Notes under the pieces: generated by a model
The model's database searches: none
Told to the model about the DNA's origin: nothing
The model's input: only the letters and a program-made list of their open reading frames with translations
Part shown: one piece after another, positions 17,447 to 25,610 of the stretch
How positions within the stretch are numbered: position 1 is the first letter of the stretch
Layout of the letters: each line of letters opens with the position of its first letter
NCBI GenBank assembly: GCA_024236055.1
Contig: JACKLF010000007.1
Span: 62,001-126,000 of the forward strand
Length of the DNA stretch: 64,000 nt
Reading direction: 5' to 3'
From: Alphaproteobacteria bacterium
Lineage (GTDB): Bacteria; Pseudomonadota; Alphaproteobacteria; Micropepsales; Micropepsaceae
Position numbers and translations under genes: made by a program

Positions 17447-17677
17447 ATGACCGACATCACCCCGGGCCGGGATTTTGACCAGGACACTGACGAAGATATT
17501 CGTCCCGCCGACATCGCCATGGCGCTGGGCGGGTTGTGGCTGCTGCTGGCGGCGCTGGCCTACCTGACGGTTTCGGCGTTCCTGACCACGCCCTCGCCCA
17601 GCGACCGGCTGACGCTGAGCCTGTCGGACATCAGCCAGCAGGCGGTCGACGCCTCGCACGGCACCAAGGCGGACTGA
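17447..17677 (+). CDS. Small single-pass membrane protein, unknown
   Basis: 76 aa. A strong ribosome site (GCAGGAGG about 7 bases before the ATG) and a following terminator support a real gene. The first 25 residues are acidic (ITPGRDFDQDTDEDIRPAD), then one hydrophobic helix of about 22 residues (GGLWLLLAALAYLTVSAFL) and a polar C-terminus. The topology would put a short acidic tail on one side of the membrane and about 28 residues on the other. I recognise no family. It is divergent from the comM leader and convergent with the ferredoxin gene. Confidence 0.7.
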   Translation: MTDITPGRDFDQDTDEDIRPADIAMALGGLWLLLAALAYLTVSAFLTTPSPSDRLTLSLSDISQQAVDASHGTKAD

Positions 17678-17702
17678 ACACACTGAACGCCACGTACGGC
17701 GC

Positions 17703-17743
17703 AACGCAAAACGCCCGCGATCATCTCGCGGGCGTTTTGCGTT
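17703..17743. terminator. Perfect 18-bp bidirectional hairpin terminator
   Basis: 17703-17720 and 17726-17743 are exact reverse complements (18-bp stem, loop TCATC). The stem carries AAAACGCCCGCG and CGCGGGCGTTTT, so a GC-rich core is followed by TTTT on either strand. It lies between the convergent small membrane protein gene and the ferredoxin gene and can end both transcripts. Confidence 0.92.
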
Positions 17744-17760
17744 TCGTGGCTGGGCGTCCC

Positions 17761-18072
17761 TTACTCAGGGGCGACCGTCACCTTGATGCCGTCGGTCTCG
17801 TCCGAGCAGATGATCTGGCACGACAGGCGCGACGAACCCGGCTCCACCGCCAGCGCCATGTCCAGCATGTCGATTTCCGCATCCGACGGCGCGGGCAGCT
17901 TGTCGTACCAGCCGTCGGTCACATAGACGTGGCAGGTCGCGCAGGCGCAGGCGCCGCCGCATTCGGCGGCGATGTCGAAGCCGTTGTCGCGCAGGATTTC
18001 CATCACGCTCCAGCCGTCGCGGCCTTCGACTTCCTTGGTGTTGCCCTCGCGGTCGGTGCCGATGATCTTCAT
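17761..18072 (-). CDS. Adrenodoxin-type 2Fe-2S ferredoxin
   Basis: 103 aa. The cluster-binding pattern is visible: AECGGACACATCHVYV gives Cys-X5-Cys-X2-Cys, and the fourth Cys lies in RLSCQIICSDE. The MEILRDNGFDIAAEC lead-in and the acidic helix DAEIDMLDMA are typical of the vertebrate-type/Isc ferredoxins that feed electrons to P450s or iron-sulfur assembly. It is cytosolic. Its start overlaps the stop of the upstream reductase gene by one base (TAATG), so the pair is a ready-made NADPH-to-ferredoxin module. Confidence 0.95.
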   Translation of the reverse strand: MKIIGTDREGNTKEVEGRDGWSVMEILRDNGFDIAAECGGACACATCHVYVTDGWYDKLPAPSDAEIDMLDMALAVEPGSSRLSCQIICSDETDGIKVTVAPE

Positions 18073-19151
18073 TAGTTGACGCCCAGCTTCTTCTGCAGGT
18101 TGGAGGAGGAAGTCGTGTACTGGAAGCGCAGCTTCTCGTTGGGCCGGGCGATGTGGAACGCAGCCTGGGCCATGAGGGCGGCTTCGTGGAAGCCGGACAA
18201 TATCAGCTTCAGCTTGCCGGTATAGGTGTTGATGTCGCCGATGGCGAAGATGCCCGGCGTCTGGCTTTCAAAGCGCGCGGTGTCCACCGGGATCAGGTTT
18301 TCGTGCAGGTTGATGCCGAATTCCGCGATGGGGCCCAGCTTGATGGTCAGGCCGAAGAAGGGCAGGAAAACATCGGCGTCATGCTGCCATTCGCTCTTGT
18401 CGGCGCCCGCCAGGGTCACGCCGGTCAGCTTGCCCGGCTCGCCATGCAGCGCCTTGACCGACGCGACATGGAACTTGACCTTGCCGGCCGCTTCCAGCTC
18501 GCGCATCTGGTTGACGCTGTGCTGGGCGGCGCGGAACCCGTCGCGGTGATGCACCAGGGTCAGCGTCTTGGCCAGCGGCGCCAGGTTGATCACCCAGTCC
18601 AGCGCGCTGTCGCCGCCGCCGGCGATCAGGATGTTCTTGCCGCGGAAGGTTTCCATCTTGCGCACGGCGTAATGCACGCCGATGCCGTCGCCGGCATTCT
18701 CGAACGTCTCGATGCCCGGCACCGGCGGGCGCTTGGGCTGGAAGCTGCCCGCGCCGGCCGCGATCACGATCACGGGCGCGATGATCTCGGTGCCCTGGTC
18801 GGTCTTCAGCTTCCAACGGCCGTCATCCAGCTTTTCGAGAGACGTCGCCATCTCACCGAAATGGAATTGCGGGTCGAAGGGCTTGATCTGCTCCATCAGG
18901 CGGTCGACCAGCTCCTGGCCGGTGACGATGGGCAGGCCCGGAATGTCATAGATGGGCTTTTCGGGATAAAGCTCGGTGCACTGGCCGCCCGGGCGGTCCA
19001 GAATGTCGATCAGGTGGCACTTCAGGTCCAGAAGGCCCAGTTCGAACACGGCGAACAGGCCGATCGGGCCCGCGCCAATGATGGCGACATCGGTTTCGAT
19101 CGGGTTGCCGCTGTTGGCGGCGGCGGGCGCGTCAGTCATGGTCTTGTCCAT
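18072..19151 (-). CDS. Ferredoxin--NADP+ reductase, thioredoxin reductase-like type
   Basis: 359 aa flavoprotein. FAD-binding GxGxxG is IIGAGPIGLFAVFELG, the NADPH-binding glycines are ILIAGGGDSALDW, and the C-terminal FAD motif is GIFAIGDINTYTGKLKLILSGFHEAALMA. The redox CxxC of true thioredoxin reductases is absent. That absence, the GGQCTELYPEKPIYDIPG segment and the C-terminal extension identify the type 2 FNR found in Bacillus YumC and many alphaproteobacteria. It passes electrons between NADPH and ferredoxin, most obviously the 2Fe-2S protein encoded directly downstream. The start may be M1 or M5 (19139). Confidence 0.93.
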   Translation of the reverse strand: MDKTMTDAPAAANSGNPIETDVAIIGAGPIGLFAVFELGLLDLKCHLIDILDRPGGQCTELYPEKPIYDIPGLPIVTGQELVDRLMEQIKPFDPQFHFGEMATSLEKLDDGRWKLKTDQGTEIIAPVIVIAAGAGSFQPKRPPVPGIETFENAGDGIGVHYAVRKMETFRGKNILIAGGGDSALDWVINLAPLAKTLTLVHHRDGFRAAQHSVNQMRELEAAGKVKFHVASVKALHGEPGKLTGVTLAGADKSEWQHDADVFLPFFGLTIKLGPIAEFGINLHENLIPVDTARFESQTPGIFAIGDINTYTGKLKLILSGFHEAALMAQAAFHIARPNEKLRFQYTTSSSNLQKKLGVN

Positions 19152-19256
19152 CGGGAAGGGCTATTCCACACCTAAACTTCTGTATTGGCTGGGAAAACGA
19201 CGTTCTTATATGTAAAAAGCGAATTGTGGACAACCCCCGTGCAAGGCAGTGCTGCG

Positions 19257-19604
19257 ATGCAAAATGACGCTCCCGTCCACCCGGCGCCAAAATCGGCGCC
19301 AAAATCGGCGCCAAGAGCCGCGAAAGACTGCGCCGACATGGCCCAGTTGCGCGCCGCCATCGATGATCTGGATCAAAGGCTGGTCGCCCTTCTGGCGGTG
19401 CGCCAGACCTATATGGAGCGGGCCGCCCAGCTCAAGCCCGACAGGGCGGCGGTGCGCGACGAGGCGCGGATCGAGGATGTGGTGGCCAAGGTGCTGGCGG
19501 GGGCGAAGGGTGCGGGGCTGTCGGCGGCCATCGCCGAGCCGGTCTGGCGCACCCTGATCGAACGCTCCATCGCCCACGAGTTCGAGGCGTTTGATCGGCG
19601 CTGA
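19257..19604 (+). CDS. AroQ-type chorismate mutase
   Basis: 115 aa from ATG 19257; AAGGCAG lies upstream, while the upstream in-frame extension looks non-coding. The core starts at MAQLRAAIDDLDQRLVALLA, and the family residues ERAAQLKP and RIEDVVAKV follow, forming the three-helix AroQ fold that turns chorismate into prephenate on the way to Phe and Tyr. The first 27 residues hold a run of Ala-Pro-Lys-Ser made by a tandem 12-bp repeat (19283-19315, unit GGCGCCAAAATC), outside the domain. ATG 19338 would give a bare domain. It is divergent from the FNR gene. Confidence 0.87.
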   Translation: MQNDAPVHPAPKSAPKSAPRAAKDCADMAQLRAAIDDLDQRLVALLAVRQTYMERAAQLKPDRAAVRDEARIEDVVAKVLAGAKGAGLSAAIAEPVWRTLIERSIAHEFEAFDRR

Positions 19605-19617
19605 GTGTTCTTGGAAG

Positions 19618-19992
19618 TTACGCCGCCAGGTATTTGGCGATGAAGTCCTGCACGGCATCGCCCTCGGCCATCAGGCGGGCAATCGCCGCCTCGGCCTTGT
19701 CGGTGTGCATGACCAGGTCGACCGGCTCGGCCGCCGCAGCCGCTTCACCCATCCGAAATGCGCCCACGCCGCGCGCGGCGCCCTTGATGGTGTGGGCGAT
19801 CTCTTTCCAGCGCCGCGCATCGCGCGCCGCCAGCACAGCGTGCAGGTCGCCGACCATGGCGTTCACCTGGCCGTCGAACAGGCGCAGGATCTCGGCGTTC
19901 AGCGTGTGTTCGCCGCCGGTGTAACGGGCCAGATGGGCCAGATCGATGATCGGCTGATCGGCGATGTCGGCGGCGAGGATTGCGTCTTCCAT
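19618..19992 (-). CDS. Histidine phosphotransfer (Hpt) domain protein
   Basis: 124 aa from ATG 19992, chosen over ATG 20010 because GAGG precedes it. A single four-helix Hpt domain: the phospho-acceptor is in EIAHTIKGAARGVGAFRMGE (the HxxKG motif), with FDGQVNAMVGDLHAVL before it and AAAAEPVDL after it. Such proteins relay phosphate between a hybrid kinase and a response regulator. The only hybrid kinase in the window is at 6042, not adjacent, so its partner is unknown. It is divergent from the TipN-like gene across a 123-bp gap holding two TTAA tetramers. Confidence 0.85.
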   Translation of the reverse strand: MEDAILAADIADQPIIDLAHLARYTGGEHTLNAEILRLFDGQVNAMVGDLHAVLAARDARRWKEIAHTIKGAARGVGAFRMGEAAAAAEPVDLVMHTDKAEAAIARLMAEGDAVQDFIAKYLAA

Positions 19993-20115
19993 GCGCCGAT
20001 CCTCGCCCATCCACGGCTAAGGCCGCGTTAATGCCGGGCTTTTTGGGCTTTTGCCTCGCGCCGCATCGAAAATGATGCTTAAAATATGCTGAATTCTGGT
20101 GATTGAGGTCGGGCT

Positions 20116-22203
20116 GTGGCCAGGACATTCGGGCAGAACCAGCCGGTCCTGCTGGACAAACCGGCGGGCGAGGCGGCAGGCGGCCGCCGCGCCGCTGCGC
20201 CCTCGGCCGGGCAGCCCGGTCCGGGCGGCGAAATCCGCAATCCCTCCATCCGCATCCGCGCCACGCGCTTTGGCACCATCAGCCTGACGGTGGGCGCGTT
20301 GGCCTCGGTCTTCTGGCTGGTGGGCCTGGCCGCCTTTGTCTGGGGCTGGATGGGCCCGGCGGGGCTGGCGGCCATCGGCCCGGCCCCCGCCGCGCTGCTG
20401 GCGGCGGGCGCGTTCGTGCCGCCGCTGCTGTTCATGGCCATTGCCGCCACGCTGGCGCGCAGCGCCGCGATGCACGAAGCCACCCGCGCGCTTCTGGCGG
20501 CCACCGACCGGCTGTTCGCCGCCGACGACACCGCCGCCAACAATGCCGCGCGCCTGTCGCGCTTTATCCGGCGCGAGCTGGACGGGCTGAACACCGGGCT
20601 GGACAGCGCCGCCCAGCGCATGCGCGCGCTGGAACAGGTGCTGGAAAACCAGATCGCCTCGCTGGACGAGGCGGGCGCGCGCGCCGAGGTGCGCGGCCAG
20701 ACCATCGCCGCGCGCCTGGGCCAGGAAAGCCAGCGCATGGAAACGCTGGGCGACGGGCTGACCGACGCGGCCAGCCGCGCCAGCGAAACGGTGGCGGGCC
20801 GCGCCGCCCAGTTGAAGGCGATGATGGAATCGGCCGAAGGCACGCTGAAAATGGCGACCCAGTCGCTGGACGTGCAGGCCGCCGGATTCCGTGCCGCCGT
20901 CACCAGCGCCGCCGAGGCCCCGCACGAGGCCGCCGTCGAACTGGACCGTCAGGCCGCCCGGATCGAGGAAGTGGCGGGCGCCGCCGCATCGCGCGCCGAA
21001 TTCGTGCTGGCGCGCCAGGAAAAGCAGCGCGGCCAGCTTTCCGAACTGATGACCCGGCTGGAGCAGGAAGGCGAGCGGCTGGACAATGCCCTGTCCGAAC
21101 AGCGCCGCGGGCTGGAACAGGCGGTCGAGGCGCTGGCGACCGAGGCGCGCAAATGCGAAATCGTGACCGAGGATGCCGAACGGCATCTGGAAATGCTGAT
21201 GGTCGACGCGACCACCCGCGCCGAACAGTTGACCGGCGCCTTCGCCCGCGAGGCCGAGCGGTTGAAAGAGTCCGCCGATGCGGCGGCGGGCACGCTGGCC
21301 GGCCTGTCGGCGGCGCTGAAGGAAGCGGGCACCGGCGCGCAGACCCTGATCGGCGAAAGCGCCGCCCAGGCCAAGCATGACGCGCGCCTGCTGGTGGGCG
21401 AGGCGATGGCCGAATGCGAGCGCCTCTTGCGCACCGCCGGCGAGATGAGCGCCGAAGCCAGCAAGATTCGCGGCCTGCTGTCCAAGACCACCGAGGATGT
21501 GGAGCGCCACATCATCCGCCTGCCGGGTCTGGCCCAGGAAGAGGCGCGGCGCATGCGCCAGCTGGTTGCCAGCGAGACCGAACAGTTGCTGGACCTGTCG
21601 GCGCGCGCCATGTCGACGCTGCATGCCCGCGCAGGGCACAAGCCGCAGCAGATCCTGGCCGCGCCCGCCAATGGCGATGGGTCCGTCAAGCCGGAGCCGG
21701 AAAGCGAAGGCCTGAAGGGCCTGGCGCGGATGCTGACCACGCGCGGCAAGCGCGAGCGCGGCGATGCGGGCAAGGCGTGGGAAATGAAGACCCTGCTGGC
21801 CGCCGCCGAACAGGGCGACGACCTGAAGCTCAAGGCCAGCGGCCAGGCGGCATCGCTGTCGGCGCTGGAAGCGGGGCTGACCGACCTGGCGATCAACCTG
21901 TCGGCGCTGGAGGAAGAACCGCCCGGCAATGACGAATGGAAGCGCTATCTGGCGGGCGATCGCGGCGTCTTCGCGCGGCGCCTGGCCTCGGCGATCGATG
22001 ACGAGGCGGTGGACCGCATCACCGCGCTGTACCGCGAGGACCGGCGCTTTCACGATGCCGCCGACGCCTATATCAGCGAATTCGAAATGCTGCTGGACCG
22101 GGCCAAGGATGGCGATGGGGCGGGGCTTTTGACCTCCACGCTGCTATCCGCCGATACCGGCAAGGTCTATCTGGCCATCGCTTATGCGCTGGGGCGGCTG
22201 TAG
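20116..22203 (+). CDS. TipN-like polar coiled-coil membrane protein
   Basis: 695 aa from GTG 20116 (GAGG eight bases upstream; no ATG alternative). A basic, Pro/Gly-rich N-terminal tail precedes two adjacent hydrophobic helices (about residues 55-80 and 85-115). A very long Ala/Glu/Arg-rich coiled coil (about 120-510) follows, then a low-complexity linker and a conserved C-terminal domain ending in TGKVYLAIAYALGRL. Two N-terminal membrane helices plus a large coiled coil is the layout of Caulobacter TipN, the marker of the new pole that organises polarity and flagellum position. The assignment rests on architecture, and sequence identity cannot be measured here. The flagellar genes at 63 kb fit a polarised cell. 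Confidence 0.6.
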   Translation: MARTFGQNQPVLLDKPAGEAAGGRRAAAPSAGQPGPGGEIRNPSIRIRATRFGTISLTVGALASVFWLVGLAAFVWGWMGPAGLAAIGPAPAALLAAGAFVPPLLFMAIAATLARSAAMHEATRALLAATDRLFAADDTAANNAARLSRFIRRELDGLNTGLDSAAQRMRALEQVLENQIASLDEAGARAEVRGQTIAARLGQESQRMETLGDGLTDAASRASETVAGRAAQLKAMMESAEGTLKMATQSLDVQAAGFRAAVTSAAEAPHEAAVELDRQAARIEEVAGAAASRAEFVLARQEKQRGQLSELMTRLEQEGERLDNALSEQRRGLEQAVEALATEARKCEIVTEDAERHLEMLMVDATTRAEQLTGAFAREAERLKESADAAAGTLAGLSAALKEAGTGAQTLIGESAAQAKHDARLLVGEAMAECERLLRTAGEMSAEASKIRGLLSKTTEDVERHIIRLPGLAQEEARRMRQLVASETEQLLDLSARAMSTLHARAGHKPQQILAAPANGDGSVKPEPESEGLKGLARMLTTRGKRERGDAGKAWEMKTLLAAAEQGDDLKLKASGQAASLSALEAGLTDLAINLSALEEEPPGNDEWKRYLAGDRGVFARRLASAIDDEAVDRITALYREDRRFHDAADAYISEFEMLLDRAKDGDGAGLLTSTLLSADTGKVYLAIAYALGRL

Positions 22204-22213
22204 GTCGCGGCCT

Positions 22214-22654
22214 ATGGATTACATAAAGCCGTACGATGATGGCGCTTGGGGCGATTATTCACGCTATTGGCCTTACCTTGAAACGGTTGTCGAACGGTTT
22301 CCCCCCGGTCTTGCTTCCTTCGCGCTTGATGAAGCCAACTATAATCTGACCGATCCCAATAGCCTTCATGATGCCTGGATGGAGGTGTTTGTTTTGCAGC
22401 AAGCCGCAGCGGCTCCGAACAGGTGGGAAATCTCGCTGCGACTTTTCAGTCCACGGCATGATCGGCACATTTCGCTTCGCTATACTGATGTCAGCCGCTA
22501 CGAGCTAAGTGGTCGATCTGCACAGCAAGATGTACTGGTTCATGAAATACGATTTGTTCGCGACGATGTTTATGCCCACCAATTTCTGTTCGCCGACGGA
22601 TCCAGCATGCTTATCGAGTTTTCAGGCTTTGAACATACAGTCGAGTTACAATAG
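22214..22654 (+). CDS. Hypothetical protein of lower GC, probably acquired
   Basis: 146 aa from ATG 22214. Codon use differs from its neighbours: many A/T third positions (gat, ttt, ctt, cat) make it visibly less GC-rich. It is soluble, with a mixed alpha/beta pattern. It opens with MDYIKPYDDGAWGDYSRYWPYLE and ends with strands LVHEIRFVRDDVYAHQFLFADGSSMLIEF. I recognise no family; size and style resemble small immunity or antitoxin-like accessory proteins, but nothing proves it. It begins 10 bp after the TipN-like gene and its end overlaps the 3' end of rsmB by 9 bp (convergent). Confidence 0.65.
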   Translation: MDYIKPYDDGAWGDYSRYWPYLETVVERFPPGLASFALDEANYNLTDPNSLHDAWMEVFVLQQAAAAPNRWEISLRLFSPRHDRHISLRYTDVSRYELSGRSAQQDVLVHEIRFVRDDVYAHQFLFADGSSMLIEFSGFEHTVELQ

Positions 22655-23928
22655 CCGTCGCAAACGCGCGGCATAAAACCCGTCCATGCCCTCAAGCTGA
22701 AACGGCAGGGTGCGCAGGTCGCCGTCCGGCGTAATCCATTCGCCGTGGCCGAACAGGTCTTCCGCCGACAGCGGCGCGCGGGCGAATTCGGCATGCGCCG
22801 AAAGAAACGCGGCGATCTGCTCCTCGCCTTCCTCGCGCTCCAGCGAACAGACCGCAAAGACCAGCGTGCCGCCCGGCGCCACCATCGCCGCGCCCGCTTC
22901 CAGAATCTCGTAAGCCATCGCGGCGGCATGGGTGACGTCGCCCGCCTGCTTGATCCAGGGCAGGTCGGGATGACGGCGGATGGTGCCGGTGGCGGTGCAG
23001 GGCGCATCGACCAGCACCAGCGGCGCGGTCATCTGCACATCGCGCGCATCGCTCTCGATGATGGTGGCGGTCTGCCCGGTGCGCGCCAGGTTTTCGCGGA
23101 TGCGCGCCGCGCGCGCCGGATCGATCTCCACCGCGGTCACATCGGCGCCCATCGCGGCAAGCTGCATGGTCTTGCCGCCGGGCGCGGCGCACAGGTCGAT
23201 GACGGCGCGCCCGCGCACATCGCCCAGCAGATGCGCGGGCAGGGCGGCGGCGGCGTCCTGAACCCACCAACCCCCTTCGGCAAAACCGGGCAGGGTATCG
23301 ATGCGGTCTTTCGTGGCCAGCCGCCGCACCGGGCCGAACAGCGCGGTGCTTTCGGGGTGCGTGGCATCGGTGCTTTTCAGCACGATGTCGGTGGGCGCTT
23401 CGTTCAGATGGGCACCGCGATGCGGCGCGCGGTTTCCTCGCCATACTGGTCGCACCAGCGTCCACATCAGTCGGGCACCGACAGGCGCGTGGCGTCCAGC
23501 CCCGCCACCAGCGCATCGCCCTCGCGCGCGATCCGGCGCAGCACCGCATTGATCAGCGGCTTGAAGTGCACCGCTTTCTTGTCTTTCGCGGCCAGCGAGT
23601 TGGCGCCATTGACCGCGGCATGGGGCGCAACCTTCAGCACCAGAAGCTCGCATGCGCCCATCAGCAGGATCTCGCTGGTGGGCCCCGCCTTGTGCGGCGG
23701 CGGCGGCTTGGGCACGCAGGTGCGGATTACATGATCCAGCACCCCCAGATGGCGCAGCGTCTGGCTGGCCAGCGCGCGGGCAAAGCCGGCATCGCGCGGG
23801 GCAAGATCGCTCAAGCCGTCAAGCTGATGGTCCAGGCTGCGGCCACGGCCCAGCACGCCGGACAGGATCGCCAGGGCCGCCTTGCGGGCGGCCAGGCCTC
23901 GAACATCGAGTCCAGGGGCGTCATTCAT
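22646..23928 (-). pseudogene. rsmB: 16S rRNA m5C967 methyltransferase RsmB, reading frame broken
   Basis: Two pieces of one gene. The 5' piece (ATG 23928 to TGA at 23467) encodes the NusB-like RNA-binding domain (LASQTLRHLGVLDHVI, VNGANSLAAKDKKAVHFKPLINAVLRR). The 3' piece (to 22646) encodes the SAM domain, with DLCAAPGGKTMQL, VDAPCTATGTIRRHPD and the catalytic-type Cys in AVCSLEREEGEEQ. Between them is an in-frame TGA. Translation past it would read CGRWCDQYGEETARRIA, which is good RsmB sequence, and a net -1 shift near 23412 then brings HLNEAP into another frame. Loss of single G residues from GG pairs would explain both, so sequencing error is as likely as inactivation. It lies directly downstream of htpX. 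Confidence 0.8.
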
Positions 23929-23948
23929 GCGGGGGTGTTTAGGACAAA

Positions 23949-24824
23949 TCAGCCCCAGGGGCCACGCTGAACCGAAGCGGGCGCATCGCCGGCCCCGGCC
24001 ATGGCGCGCAGCCGCGCCACCCGGTCCGCCGTGGCCGGATGGCTGGAGAACAGGCCCGAAAAGCCGCCATGCAGCGGATTGATGATGAACAGGTGCGCGG
24101 TGGCCGGATTGGCGTCGGCGGCATCGTTGGGAATCTTGTGCGCGGCCTGTTCGATGCGGCCCAGCGCGCTGGCCAGCCACAGGGGGCGGCCGGTGATCTC
24201 CGCGCCCGCCCGGTCGGCCTCATACTCGCGCGAGCGCGAAATCGCCGCCTGCACCAGCATCGCCGCCAGCGGGGCGACCATCATCACCACCAGCATGCCA
24301 ACAAGGCCCAAAGGGTTGTTGCGGTCGCGCCCGCCCATGAAGAAGGCCATGTTGGCCAGCATGGAAATCGCGCCCGCCATCACCGCGGTGATGGTCATGA
24401 TCAGCGTGTCGCGGTGCTTCACATGGCCCAGCTCATGGGCCAGCACGCCCGCCAGCTCTTCCTGGTCGACCTGGGCCATCAGCCCGGTTGTCACACAGAC
24501 CGCGGCATGGTCGGGATCGCGCCCGGTGGCGAAGGCGTTGGGCTGGGGGTTCTCGGTGATGAAGACCTTGGGCGTGGGCAGCCCGGCCTGGCCGGCCAGC
24601 CGTTCGACCAGACGGTAAAGATCGGGCGCGGTGCTGGCATCGACCTGGCGCGCGCCATACATGCGCAGCAGCACCTTGTCGGAATTCCAATAGGCGAACA
24701 GGTTCATCATCAGCGCGAAGCCGAAGGCGATCACCATGCCATAGCTGCCGCCGATCAGGGCGCCGACCGTCACGAACAGCCCCATAAGGGCCGCCATCAG
24801 GATACCGGTGCGAAGCGTGTTCAT
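23949..24824 (-). CDS. htpX: Membrane zinc protease HtpX
   Basis: 291 aa from ATG 24824 (GGAG 11 bases upstream). Two N-terminal hydrophobic helices (about 6-24 and 27-45) are followed by the M48 catalytic site VLAHELGHVKHRD and the downstream metal Glu in SRSREYEADRAGAEI. Two more hydrophobic segments lie between them. HtpX degrades damaged membrane proteins in the inner membrane, working with FtsH in other bacteria. The gene order htpX then rsmB is common in alphaproteobacteria. It diverges from the SDHAF4-like gene 41 bp away. Confidence 0.96.
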   Translation of the reverse strand: MNTLRTGILMAALMGLFVTVGALIGGSYGMVIAFGFALMMNLFAYWNSDKVLLRMYGARQVDASTAPDLYRLVERLAGQAGLPTPKVFITENPQPNAFATGRDPDHAAVCVTTGLMAQVDQEELAGVLAHELGHVKHRDTLIMTITAVMAGAISMLANMAFFMGGRDRNNPLGLVGMLVVMMVAPLAAMLVQAAISRSREYEADRAGAEITGRPLWLASALGRIEQAAHKIPNDAADANPATAHLFIINPLHGGFSGLFSSHPATADRVARLRAMAGAGDAPASVQRGPWG

Positions 24825-24865
24825 CGTTTTTGTCACTCCAGATGCAAAAGATGTAAGCTCTGTTC

Positions 24866-25063
24866 ATGGCCGATCAAGAAACCAGCCCTGAACGGATCGC
24901 CGCCCGCATCGCCGAGGCGGCCAGGCGCGCCAATGCCGAAGCCGAAGCGCGCCGCGCCCAGGAGCCTAAAAAGCAATTGCCGCCGGAATTGGGCGGGCGT
25001 AAGGGCCCGGAGCCGACCCGCTATGGCGACTGGGAGCGCAAGGGGATCGTCTCGGACTTTTAA
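24866..25063 (+). CDS. SDHAF4-type (DUF1674) succinate dehydrogenase assembly factor
   Basis: 65 aa. The C-terminal block PPELGGRKGPEPTRYGDWERKGIVSDF is the conserved core of DUF1674/SDHAF4, which binds flavinylated SdhA and protects it until it joins SdhB. The N-terminal half is a charged Ala/Arg/Glu helix. Complete and of family length. The sdh genes are not in this window. It is convergent with the DUF2239 gene, two bases apart. Confidence 0.93.
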   Translation: MADQETSPERIAARIAEAARRANAEAEARRAQEPKKQLPPELGGRKGPEPTRYGDWERKGIVSDF

Positions 25064-25064
25064 T

Positions 25065-25562
25065 CTAGTCCGCGAACGCTTCGCTGCTCATCTCTTCCAG
25101 CACGGCGCGCACATCCGCGGGCCAGGGCTCGATATGGGCCGCAAAATCCTCCCGCGCGCCCACATAAAGCGCGCGCATGGCTTCCTCATAGGCCGGGGCG
25201 TCGCCCACCAGTGCTGTCGCCAGCCGGTAGATCGCGTCGCGCCGCGCCCGCATCCGGGCCTTCGGATTGCGGCTGGCCTCCTCCACCAGCTTGCGCAGCG
25301 CCACCGAGGCGCCGCCCGGCTGGCTGGCCAGCCAGTCCCAGTGGCGGGGCAGAAGCGTCACCTCGCGTGGCACCACGCCCAGTTTGGGGCGGCCGGGCCG
25401 GGGTGTGTCCTGGCCGGGGGGAAAGCGCGGGTCGATATCGACCACCCGCCCGGTTTCGGTGTCGAAGATCAGGGCTCCGCCATCCGGCGGGCAGGCGGCA
25501 TAGGCCTGGGCCAGGGTGCCCGAGGCGATACGGTCAAAGCCGGAAAAGGCGACATGGGTCAT
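25065..25562 (-). CDS. DUF2239 family protein
   Basis: 165 aa from ATG 25562. It begins MTHVAFSGFDRIASGTLAQ, followed by LIFDTETGRVVDIDPR, PGRPKLGVVPREVTLLPRHWDWLASQPGGAS and RKLVEEASRNP, the layout of DUF2239. The function of the family is unknown; several members sit beside or under transcriptional regulators. In front of the start lies an unusually AT-rich stretch with two TACCCGG-type palindromes, so transcription is probably controlled by a dedicated repressor. The longer frame reading through those palindromes is not used. Confidence 0.88.
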   Translation of the reverse strand: MTHVAFSGFDRIASGTLAQAYAACPPDGGALIFDTETGRVVDIDPRFPPGQDTPRPGRPKLGVVPREVTLLPRHWDWLASQPGGASVALRKLVEEASRNPKARMRARRDAIYRLATALVGDAPAYEEAMRALYVGAREDFAAHIEPWPADVRAVLEEMSSEAFAD

Positions 25563-25572
25563 GGGAATTTTA

Positions 25573-25610
25573 TTATCCGGGTAAAATATGTGAGTCAATA
25601 TACCCGGGTA
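25573..25610 (-). promoter_or_regulatory. Double palindromic operator before DUF2239 gene
   Basis: TTATCCGGGTAA (25573-25584) is a near-perfect palindrome and TACCCGGGTA (25601-25610) a perfect one; their centres are 27 bp apart. CCGGGTAAAA occurs in direct orientation at 25577 and 25604. They lie in the AT-rich patch directly upstream of the DUF2239 start, where a repressor would overlap the promoter. The regulator is not identified. Confidence 0.6.

Noticed and set aside
18072..19151. Thioredoxin reductase
   Set aside because: The redox-active CxxC is absent and a ferredoxin gene is coupled, so ferredoxin--NADP+ reductase is the better call.
19283..19315. Possible CRISPR-like repeat
   Set aside because: A 12-bp unit with no spacers, inside a coding frame.
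20017..22053. Long open frame of 678 codons on the minus strand
   Set aside because: Antisense shadow of the TipN-like gene; its Gly/Arg/Gln-rich translation mirrors the Ala/Glu codons of the real gene.
23467..23469. Selenocysteine or read-through explanation for the TGA in rsmB
   Set aside because: RsmB has no selenoprotein relatives, no SECIS-like hairpin follows, and a second frameshift would still be needed.
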